Assembly: GCA_938039795.1 (NCBI GenBank) | Contig: CALHWU010000175.1 | Span: 1 to 19,531, forward strand | Source of the DNA: an uncultured Muribaculaceae bacterium | Lineage (GTDB): Bacteria > Bacteroidota > Bacteroidia > Bacteroidales > Muribaculaceae | DNA length: 19,531 bases | Reading direction: 5' to 3' | Shown: positions 13,114 through 19,531 of the stretch, in pieces | How the letters are laid out: each line of letters opens with the position of its first letter | How positions within the stretch are numbered: position 1 is the first letter of the stretch | Translations under genes and position numbers: made by a program | Notes under the pieces: generated by a model | Told to the model about the DNA's origin: nothing | What the model saw: only the letters and a program-made list of their open reading frames with translations | Database searches by the model: none

Positions 13114-13683
13114 TCATTCCCGTTTCAGCAGTTTGCCGTCGGAGAAGGCGTTGCCGGTTCGGTTGCCGAGCGCGATATATCCCGAATGGATCGGATCGAA
13201 AGTGATCAGATGCATCTTTTCCACATCAGGCTTGCCGTCTTCGGCAAGATATTCTTCCTTACAAACGATGTCGACGATCTCGGCTATGATGTAATAGCCG
13301 GTAGCCGACTCATACAGCTTTTCTTTGATGCGGCATTCGAGCGTCATGGGGAAGCAGTCGAAGATCGGTGCATCAACGCTGTCGGCTCTGACGGATTTCC
13401 ATCCGGTCGGCGACATTTTGTCATGATCGTTTCGTGCGCTTGTTATTCCTACGTAGTCTGAAGCTACCATTGTATCCACGGTAGCGAAGGCAACGGTGAA
13501 TTCGCCGCAGCGGTTGAGGTTTTGTGTTGTGGCATGTGCCCCCATTGAGATCATGATCTCGCCGTGATCCCATTGGCCTCCCCACGCGGCGTTCATGGCG
13601 TTGGGAGTGCCGTCGGTATTGAACGTCCCGATGATGAGCACGGGCTGTGGCAGCATCCAGGCGTTTGGTTTGAAATGTTTCAT
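13114..13683 (-). CDS. Flavin reductase-like (flavoredoxin family) protein
   Basis: This 189-residue FMN-binding split-barrel protein belongs to the flavin reductase-like domain family. The first half has the typical order: LIIGTFNTDGTPNAMNAAWGG, then IMISMGAHATTQNLNRCGEFTVAF, the last part matching the conserved flavin-binding segment. The family includes flavoredoxins that transfer electrons through FMN in anaerobes; the partner here is unknown. It lacks a signal peptide and is cytoplasmic. The NimA-like gene lies 41 bases upstream in the same direction, so the two redox-type proteins may be cotranscribed. Confidence 0.85.
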   Translation of the reverse strand: MKHFKPNAWMLPQPVLIIGTFNTDGTPNAMNAAWGGQWDHGEIMISMGAHATTQNLNRCGEFTVAFATVDTMVASDYVGITSARNDHDKMSPTGWKSVRADSVDAPIFDCFPMTLECRIKEKLYESATGYYIIAEIVDIVCKEEYLAEDGKPDVEKMHLITFDPIHSGYIALGNRTGNAFSDGKLLKRE

Positions 13684-13724
13684 ATATCAATAAGGTAATT
13701 GGATATTATCGGTATCGTCCGCAG

Positions 13725-14207
13725 TCAGGGTTTGCATTTTCCGACAGGAGGCTCTGAGAGAGTAATTCTTACCACACATGTCCTGTCAAGACTTCTTTCA
13801 ATGGCTTCTTCAAAATGATCCATCTTGTCGGGGAGAAATCTTCGGCAGATAAGACGGAGAGCTTCGGTCTTCTCCACTTTATCGGTCACCTCCTCTGCCA
13901 TACCGATAGCTATGGCCGAATGGTAATATTCGGTGAAGTTGGCTTTGTCCTCCTCATATTTCGGGGTGCATCGGCTGACCGCCGCCAGGCTGACTGTAGG
14001 ATTGTGCCTCAGGCAGTCGATTTTTTCACCGTCGGAAGCGCAGTGGAAATATAATACGCGTTCATCTTTGCGGGCCACTGAAAGCGGCACACCGTAAGGC
14101 GTCCCGTCGGGGCGCGACATGCTTACCATCATATAAGGAGCCCTGTCCATTACATCTAAAGCCCATGCTGGGTCTTTTTGTCTGGAGGCTTTTCTCATCG
14201 GTCTCAT
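13725..14207 (-). CDS. NimA-like pyridoxamine-phosphate-oxidase-fold protein
   Basis: The 160-residue protein has the split-barrel flavin fold of the Pyridox_ox_2/NimA group. Marks are YMMVSMSRPDGTPYGVPLSVARKDERVLYFHCASDGEKIDCLRHNPTVSLAA and a later NFTEYYHSAIAIGMAEEV, followed by a helical end with LRLICRRFLP. Members bind FMN or heme cofactors; some reduce 5-nitroimidazoles, but most are uncharacterised, and resistance cannot be inferred from this sequence. It is cytoplasmic. It is preceded by a PCMD-domain gene with a 38-base gap and followed by a flavin reductase-like gene. Confidence 0.8.
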   Translation of the reverse strand: MRPMRKASRQKDPAWALDVMDRAPYMMVSMSRPDGTPYGVPLSVARKDERVLYFHCASDGEKIDCLRHNPTVSLAAVSRCTPKYEEDKANFTEYYHSAIAIGMAEEVTDKVEKTEALRLICRRFLPDKMDHFEEAIERSLDRTCVVRITLSEPPVGKCKP

Positions 14208-14246
14208 TTTTTCCGGTCTAATATGAAATGTGAAATGAATGAGGCT

Positions 14247-15212
14247 TCAGAATGCGAATCCGACGTTGTCGACATAAAGTGTCAGACCCTCAGTCCCCAC
14301 ATATGGTTCGCCGTTGCCTGCCGAGAACATCACTATGGCATGTGTGGGAGTAGCTTCGGGCGAATCCCACCCTTCCTCCTGGATCCTTACAAGCTTGCCT
14401 TTGGAATTATGCGCGTAATAAGCGTTTTCGCCGTTGCGCAGAGGGAGCCATGACAGTGACTTGTCGGATGAGACATCTCCGTAAACGAGCGGTACCTTGT
14501 GGCCCGACTGCCATGCTGTGCCCCGGTTGAATTTTTCTCCTCCAGTAGCCACACGCCTGGCGTGTATCTGCCCCTGGGCATCTTCCCAACGCCGTTGAAG
14601 CATTATGAAAACCACCGCCTCGTCGCGTCCCGGAAGTACCTTTTTGCCTCCGAAGCCGGTGGATTTAACACGGGTGTCGGTCTGCGGCATATCCACCGAA
14701 TAGTCCATCACCAGCGCCTTGGGCCGCTTGGCGTATGGTATGCCCATCTCCATCTTTGAATATGGATCTTTCGTACTCGTCACCGGTTCGACCATCTCTC
14801 CGAGAAACATCGATCCGGCCACCATTACGTCCATGTTGATGAGTCCGAGCACCTTCACACGCTCCATCTGTGTGCAAAGTTTCGCGCAGCGGTCGGTCGC
14901 CGTGCGGTTGGCGGGATACACGGCATTCGACCCTTTTGTCACTCCAGAGACTTTCGCATAAACATTGCTTGTGGCCCAGGGCGAACCACCCATATTGTGG
15001 TATGCCACATTGTCTTTCCCTTCGATATTCTTTTCCGGCCCTATTTCGTAAAGCACCTTTTCATGGCCGCCGATGACCACCGACTCGCGGATGGTCCGGC
15101 GCACCCAGTGTTCGAAATCGCCGAAGGGTATCATTTCGGTCTTTGTCTGTGCGGTCGATGTCAGGGCCGAAGCCAGTATGCCCGCAATGTATATAGTGTG
15201 TGAGATCTTCAT
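14247..15212 (-). CDS. PCMD-domain secreted protein
   Basis: The 321-residue product has a signal peptide (about 1-21, ending TSTAQ) and no lipobox cysteine. The rest matches the putative carbohydrate metabolism (PCMD) domain: MIPFGDFEHWVRR, then GGSPWATSNVY, KGSNAVYPANRT, MVAGSMFLGEM, and GIPYAKRPKALVMDYSVDMP. This is typical of Bacteroidetes and probably forms a beta-sandwich that binds glycans on the cell surface or in the periplasm. The domain covers almost the whole protein. A leftward promoter box lies at 15240-15233. Substrate and partners are unknown; no SusC/SusD pair is next to it. Confidence 0.8.
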   Translation of the reverse strand: MKISHTIYIAGILASALTSTAQTKTEMIPFGDFEHWVRRTIRESVVIGGHEKVLYEIGPEKNIEGKDNVAYHNMGGSPWATSNVYAKVSGVTKGSNAVYPANRTATDRCAKLCTQMERVKVLGLINMDVMVAGSMFLGEMVEPVTSTKDPYSKMEMGIPYAKRPKALVMDYSVDMPQTDTRVKSTGFGGKKVLPGRDEAVVFIMLQRRWEDAQGQIHARRVATGGEKFNRGTAWQSGHKVPLVYGDVSSDKSLSWLPLRNGENAYYAHNSKGKLVRIQEEGWDSPEATPTHAIVMFSAGNGEPYVGTEGLTLYVDNVGFAF

Positions 15213-15232
15213 ATGTTATGGTTATGGTTTTG

Positions 15233-15240
15233 CAAAGTTA
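15233..15240 (-). promoter_or_regulatory. -7 box of the PCMD gene
   Basis: The minus strand reads TAACTTTG at 15240-15233, a full match. The start would be near 15226 and the leader about 14 bases. Confidence 0.6.
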
Positions 15241-15252
15241 ATTGATTTTTCT

Positions 15253-16182
15253 CTAAAACGAACATTTAAGGGTGATGCCGTAGCGCATGCCGACGGAAGC
15301 CGCCGGATTGAATACGAAGCCGCCAGAAGCGCTCGCCTGTGCTTTTGACTGACCGTCGAAGCGCCGTATGGCTCTGCGCTGATCGCCTCTGAAGTAGCCC
15401 ATCACCTCGTTGACAGGATCGCAGAAAAAGGCTGTGACGTAGCCCAGTGCGCGGGATCCGAGCACACGGTAGCCGTTTGAAACGATATGTCTCTTGGCGT
15501 GGTAGAATGCTTCGCCCATGATCGATCCTACGACCGACGTCACTACTATATCCTGGGCCGACGGTATCTCGTTGAATGCTTCGAATCCGTATTCCCAGAA
15601 AAAGGTAGAGACACAGAAGCAGTAGACAAATGATCCCCAGTAGTTGAAGCCACAGCTTCGGGCGCTCATATAGTAGGCTGCTCCGGCATAGGGATGGAGT
15701 ATGAAGTTGAATATAAACTTGTCGCCATCCCACACCGGCCCCTCCTTCACATGGCGCAGCCAGCGTTTGAAAAGCGGAGTCTTGCTGTTCTCATGGCTGT
15801 TCCAGGCAGTCGATTCCTGAGGCAGAAGTTCGAGGACGCCGAGAGCAGCCAGACCGCCCCCCATCAGCACGGCAGTGTTGGCCCACAGACGATTCCAGTC
15901 GCGCATGGAGCGGGTGGGTGAATATGGATAATCATACAGACTCGGTTTTTTCGACCAGCAACCCTCTGCGGCCTGAACATCAGTGGACACGCTCAGCGAG
16001 TCATCTGACCGTGTTTCGCCAATGAGTGAGCGCAACGCCATTGCCGCCGATGGTGCCTCCGGGATCGACATCCTTGGCATTGATAGCGGTACGGGTTGCA
16101 GTGATAATGCGGATGACGCACGTGCACCGGGCCCTGCGACAGCTATGATCGTCAATAATATGCCGAAAGTTATTCTCATCAT
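15253..16182 (-). CDS. DUF3943 family protein
   Basis: The 309-residue protein has a signal peptide (about 1-22). A poorly conserved stretch of about 60 residues follows, then the DUF3943 region with KFIFNFILHPYAGAAYYMSARSCGFNYWGSF, FFWEYGFEAFNEIPSAQDIVVTSVVGSIMGEAFYH and a C-terminal segment ending in aromatic Phe. The family is common in Bacteroidetes envelopes; its role is unknown. The short beta-strand-like end suggests outer-membrane association. The gene ends 40 bases upstream of the PCMD start, which has its own promoter. It is divergent from the outer-membrane barrel gene at 16375. Confidence 0.85.
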   Translation of the reverse strand: MMRITFGILLTIIAVAGPGARASSALSLQPVPLSMPRMSIPEAPSAAMALRSLIGETRSDDSLSVSTDVQAAEGCWSKKPSLYDYPYSPTRSMRDWNRLWANTAVLMGGGLAALGVLELLPQESTAWNSHENSKTPLFKRWLRHVKEGPVWDGDKFIFNFILHPYAGAAYYMSARSCGFNYWGSFVYCFCVSTFFWEYGFEAFNEIPSAQDIVVTSVVGSIMGEAFYHAKRHIVSNGYRVLGSRALGYVTAFFCDPVNEVMGYFRGDQRRAIRRFDGQSKAQASASGGFVFNPAASVGMRYGITLKCSF

Positions 16183-16324
16183 TCAAAATAGTTGAAGGAT
16201 TTTTACAATGTGACACATCTGTGATATCTTGGTGTCTTATTTTAACATCATTTTTTTCGGGTTTGTTCGGCTCGAATTGGCGTTTATGGACGTTAAGGAT
16301 AATAATTGGAATAATTCGGAAAAG

Positions 16325-16362
16325 TTTGGTGCCCCGCTTTATTGTATTTTTGACTAACTTTG
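16325..16362 (+). promoter_or_regulatory. Promoter of the barrel gene
   Basis: TAACTTTG at 16355-16362 is a complete -7 box. TTTG at 16325-16328 lies 26 bases upstream, longer than the usual 19-21, so the -33 is uncertain. The start would be near 16368, leaving a leader of only about 7 bases before the ATG at 16375. Confidence 0.55.
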
Positions 16363-16374
16363 CCGACTGAAGTC

Positions 16375-17538
16375 ATGACCGATCAGTTTTTCAAAATATT
16401 GTTGACGCTAATCATGGCCATAGTCCCGTTGACGGGATTGGCATTGGAGGAGCAGGACAAGCTGCAGGCTGACACTTTGCCACGACGTGGCAATGTCATC
16501 GATCGGCTGCTCGACTATTTTGAAAAGTCAAATAAGCCTGATTACAGCAAGGGGCTTGATATCAGTTTTATAGGCGGGCCGCACTATGCTTCCGACACCA
16601 AGCTCGGCATCGGTCTGGTTGCGGCAGGCAATTACCTTTCCGACCGCAATGACACTGCGTCGATACCCTCCAATGTATCGCTTTATTCCGATCTTTCTAC
16701 TGCCGGATTCGCTTTGCTCGGTCTCCGTGGCACGCATATTTTCCCCTCCGACCGCTATCGTATCGACTATAACATATTTTTTTATTCCTTCCCCACGAAA
16801 TTCTGGGGGCTTGGCTTTGACAATCAGCGCCATGATGCCAACGAGTCGTCATACCGCCTGCTCTCATACCGTGCCTCGGCCACATTTATGTGGCGTTTTG
16901 GCCCGGGTCTGTTCATAGGGCCGGCAATTGAGTTTCACCACTATGACGCACGCAAGGTTGCGTCCCCCGAGTTATGGCAGGGACAGGATATGGTTACCAA
17001 TACGTTCGGCGCCGGACTGCGGCTTCAATATGACTCGCGCGATTCACATACAGGCCCCACGTCAGGCTGGCTGTTGTCAGTTGATCAGAAGTTCTGTCCG
17101 AGATTCTTGAGCAACAGTTATGCTTTCAGTTTCACATCTTTCAGGTTGGCCCGCTATGCTCCGCTTTGGCGCGGCGGTGTGCTGGCGGCCCAGATTGCAG
17201 GAAGGTTTGCCTATGGCAATGTGTGCTGGAGCATGCTCTCCAATCTTGAGGAAGGCGGTGGCATGCGTAGTTATTATGAGGGGCGCTACCGCGACAAGTG
17301 CGCGGTGAATTTAGTGGCCGAACTGCGGCAGCACGTCTGGCGCAGAAGCGGAGCCGTGGTGTGGGCCGGTGCCGGCACCGTCGCTCCGTCGATAGGAGCT
17401 ATGCGCTGGCGTAAGGTATTGCCTTGTGTTGGTATCGGCTACAGGTGGGAGTTCAAAAAACGCTGTAACGTGAGGCTCGATTACGGCATAGGCAAAGGAT
17501 CCTCCTCTTTTTCTTTCAATATAAATGAAGCATTCTGA
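16375..17538 (+). CDS. BamA/TamA-like outer-membrane barrel without POTRA domains
   Basis: I chose the ATG at 16375. A TTG at 16360 in the same frame lies inside the -7 box and cannot be transcribed. The 387-residue product has a signal peptide (about 1-23) and a short periplasmic linker, then a beta-barrel of the surface-antigen (D15) type. The barrel shows alternating strands, TFGAGLRLQYDSRDSHTGPTSGWLLSV, the loop motif GGGMRSYYEGRYRDK corresponding to the conserved VRGY-type loop, and a last strand ending in Phe. POTRA domains are absent, so it is not the main BamA. The EptA-like gene begins 12 bases later in the same direction. Its substrate is unknown. Confidence 0.8.
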   Translation: MTDQFFKILLTLIMAIVPLTGLALEEQDKLQADTLPRRGNVIDRLLDYFEKSNKPDYSKGLDISFIGGPHYASDTKLGIGLVAAGNYLSDRNDTASIPSNVSLYSDLSTAGFALLGLRGTHIFPSDRYRIDYNIFFYSFPTKFWGLGFDNQRHDANESSYRLLSYRASATFMWRFGPGLFIGPAIEFHHYDARKVASPELWQGQDMVTNTFGAGLRLQYDSRDSHTGPTSGWLLSVDQKFCPRFLSNSYAFSFTSFRLARYAPLWRGGVLAAQIAGRFAYGNVCWSMLSNLEEGGGMRSYYEGRYRDKCAVNLVAELRQHVWRRSGAVVWAGAGTVAPSIGAMRWRKVLPCVGIGYRWEFKKRCNVRLDYGIGKGSSSFSFNINEAF

Positions 17539-17550
17539 CAAATATATAAA

Positions 17551-19215
17551 ATGAAAACACACACACCTTATTCAAATATTTCAGCTCATCTGCCCGACGC
17601 TTTGTTGCTTTGGACACTTGCCATGCTTGTGATTCCGGCGGCAGCTCTGTCGGTCACGGAGTCACTGTCATTGGCCGGCCGGCTGGCCAATTTCCTGTTC
17701 CCTTTGGGAGCGTTCGGTGTCTGGCTGTCATGTTCCCGTAAAATTGGTGTGACGGTATTGACCGTTTTCCCTTTCATGGTGCTCGGAGCCTTTCAGATAG
17801 TGTTGCTGTTTCTCTACGGCCGCTCTATTATTGCTGTCGACATGTTTCTGAATGTCGTTACCACCAATCCTACCGAGGTGGGCGAGCTGCTGGGCAATCT
17901 TCTCTCTGCTATTCTGACGGTGTGCCTCATGTATCTTCCGTCGCTTTTTCTTGCGATAGCCGGTGTGTCTCACAGTTGGCGCATAAGCCAGAGTGTCAGG
18001 AGTGGAGTCCGGCGCATGTCGTTGGTTGCCCTTATCGCGGCCCTGACAGCCATAGCCGTATCATTGCCTGGCAAAAGGCCGGTGCGTCCTCTGCTGGATA
18101 TATATCCTGTCGATATTCTTTACAACATCGTGCTTGCCGTGGATCGCACGGAGCGTATCGGGGATTATTCGCTGACGTCGTCTCATTTCTCCGCCGGAGC
18201 GTTTGATCGTCAGCCGGCCGACTCGGTCAGGCGAGTAGTGGTCATCGTAGTCGGTGAGACAGCCCGTGGCGACCGGTGGCAGAGCAACGGTTACGACCGG
18301 CCCACGTCGCCACAGCTTGCCGAAGGCGGATTCATCAGCTTTCCGGATGCATATTCCGAGTCGAACACCACTCATAAGAGCGTGCCTATGCTTCTGTCGC
18401 ATCTCGACGCGGATACGTTCGGCGACTCGATCTACTCTGTCAAGAGCATAATCACAGCATTCCGTGAGGCCGGTTTCCGCACGGCTTTCTTCTCAAATCA
18501 GCGTTACAACCGCTCGTTTATCGACTATTTCGGCAACGAGGCCGATACAACTCTGTTTATCAAGGAGCAGCCGGGTTCGGCAGCCGACAGGTACGACATG
18601 GAGCTCTTGCCGCTTCTGCGCGATGAACTGTCGCTCGGCCATAACCGCCAGCTCATAGTCCTCCATACCTATGGTTCACATTTCAGCTATGTCGACCGTT
18701 ATCCGGAGTCGTTCGCGCGTTTCACCCCCGACAGCTATGCCGATGCTTCCCTGGCGGCCAAGGCCCGTCTGGACAATGCATACGATAATACAATTTTCTA
18801 TACGGCCGCGATGCTCGATTCTGTCGCCGGATGCCTGAATGTCCTTGATGCCGAGTCAGCCATGGTCTATGCCTCGGATCATGGAGAGGATATTTTTGAT
18901 GATGACCGTCATCTTTTTCTGCACGCTTCGCCGGTGCCGAGCCGGTGGCAGATCGATGTGCCTTTGATCCTATGGATGTCCGATCGTCTGTCGGCGCGTC
19001 ATCCTGAATATCTTCAGGCAGCCGGAGCCAACACGCAGTCGCCGGTCAGCACTTCTCGGTCGGTCTACCATACGGCCATGCAGCTCGGGGCAGTAGGATC
19101 GCCGCTGTTTGATCCGTCGCTTTCGGTTGTATCCGGGGAATACAAAAAACCGGCGCGGCGTTATCTTAACGATCACAACCGCGCCGTGGATCTTGACGCT
19201 CTTCTCGCGCAATAA
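17551..19215 (+). CDS. EptA-like phosphoethanolamine transferase
   Basis: The 554-residue inner-membrane enzyme has an N-terminal block of about five membrane helices (about 15-175). A periplasmic sulfatase-fold domain follows. Residues that can be aligned with the family are Glu236 in VVGETAR (metal ligand), Thr274 in the SNTTHKSVP segment (probable nucleophile, in place of the usual CGTxTAxSVP), and Asp443 and His444 in YASDHGE (metal ligands). The family moves phosphoethanolamine from phosphatidylethanolamine to lipid A or other glycans. Which acceptor is used here is not shown. The nucleophile segment lacks the usual Cys-Gly. It is probably cotranscribed with the barrel gene 12 bases upstream. 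Confidence 0.85.
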   Translation: MKTHTPYSNISAHLPDALLLWTLAMLVIPAAALSVTESLSLAGRLANFLFPLGAFGVWLSCSRKIGVTVLTVFPFMVLGAFQIVLLFLYGRSIIAVDMFLNVVTTNPTEVGELLGNLLSAILTVCLMYLPSLFLAIAGVSHSWRISQSVRSGVRRMSLVALIAALTAIAVSLPGKRPVRPLLDIYPVDILYNIVLAVDRTERIGDYSLTSSHFSAGAFDRQPADSVRRVVVIVVGETARGDRWQSNGYDRPTSPQLAEGGFISFPDAYSESNTTHKSVPMLLSHLDADTFGDSIYSVKSIITAFREAGFRTAFFSNQRYNRSFIDYFGNEADTTLFIKEQPGSAADRYDMELLPLLRDELSLGHNRQLIVLHTYGSHFSYVDRYPESFARFTPDSYADASLAAKARLDNAYDNTIFYTAAMLDSVAGCLNVLDAESAMVYASDHGEDIFDDDRHLFLHASPVPSRWQIDVPLILWMSDRLSARHPEYLQAAGANTQSPVSTSRSVYHTAMQLGAVGSPLFDPSLSVVSGEYKKPARRYLNDHNRAVDLDALLAQ

Positions 19216-19222
19216 TCTTCAG

Positions 19223-19531
19223 CTATTCGATATCGCCGAGTCTCGACATAGTGAAGTCGTCTTTGCCGATCTCGTAGCGCAGAAGATTCTTTTTCACTTT
19301 CACGTCATCAAGATGTTTCATTTCAAGGAAACGGGTCATGACTTCTCTTTTCAGCCTGGCTTTCAGTGCTGATGCGGCAAGCGGACGTATTGAATCAATC
19401 GCAGGAGTCTCCTGTCCGGTTAGCAGATTGGTGTCGAACGCTATATCGGAGGGATCAATCTTGATTTCAATCGACTGCGGATTTATGACCACGCTTAATT
19501 CATCGTCGTCAATGGCTGTCCATGTACCCTG
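19223..19531 (-). CDS. Hypothetical protein, 5' part beyond the window
   Basis: The frame stays open to the right edge (QGTWTAIDDDELSVVINPQS and onward), so the GTG at 19492 is not a required start and the gene continues outside. The visible 102-residue end is soluble and charged: IDPSDIAFDTNLLTG, then a helix (SALKARLKREVMTRFLEMK) and a beta-like tail ending SRLGDIE. QGTW near the visible start recalls lipocalin-like domains, but I cannot assign a family. It is convergent with the EptA-like gene, with 7 bases between the stops. Confidence 0.55.
   Translation of the reverse strand, partial: QGTWTAIDDDELSVVINPQSIEIKIDPSDIAFDTNLLTGQETPAIDSIRPLAASALKARLKREVMTRFLEMKHLDDVKVKKNLLRYEIGKDDFTMSRLGDIE

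Noticed and set aside
16205..16232. TGTGACACATCTGTGA as a CRP-type site
   Set aside because: It is not a symmetrical match to TGTGA-N6-TCACA, and there is no independent evidence.

Overview
The window looks like a chromosomal segment of a gut Bacteroidales, most likely Muribaculaceae or a close relative. Three things support this. There are repeated Bacteroidetes-type promoters (TAnnTTTG -7 boxes, mostly TAACTTTG). Several protein types are typical of the order: a PCMD-domain protein, a DUF3943 protein, a POTRA-less BamA/TamA-like barrel and a ComEC without a beta-lactamase domain. Neither tRNA gene encodes its CCA end. The genus is an inference.

The left part (1-3270) looks like a phage-type regulatory region. 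A HTH/S24 repressor reads right (1242-1931) and faces a leftward operon of small unknown genes (254-1161). Their promoters are face to face, and the 1183-1228 interval holds a cluster of related operator-like sites, with an exact inverted copy inside the repressor gene. Next comes about 600 bases without a clear gene, holding a phased 12-bp repeat array and nested inverted repeats. A 77-codon leftward gene with its own promoter follows, then a strand-skewed, C-rich stretch with a G-quadruplex motif.

The middle part (3271 to about 7480) is a decaying mobile-element segment with lower G+C. It starts abruptly inside a RepA-like AAA ATPase gene that has lost its Walker A half. It continues with a DUF6371-type zinc-ribbon protein, small element genes, one gene interrupted by an in-frame TAG, and two intergenic regions that fold into multi-branched structures (5324-5390 and 5980-6187). 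The second has a good promoter in front and is the best candidate here for an undescribed non-coding RNA or transfer-origin structure. Two lipoprotein genes with very small coupled ORFs follow as probable cargo. The segment ends near a CAU-anticodon tRNA gene whose 3' end faces it, a common layout for integrated islands. No integrase or relaxase is visible.

The right part (7800-19531) is ordinary chromosome. A leftward set aroE-yeiH-comEC may be one operon. Then come a membrane protein, tRNA-Pro with a strong terminator, and leftward genes for a flavin reductase-like protein, a NimA-like split-barrel protein, a PCMD-domain protein and a DUF3943 protein. A rightward pair encodes an outer-membrane barrel and an EptA-like phosphoethanolamine transferase. 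A convergent gene is cut by the window edge.
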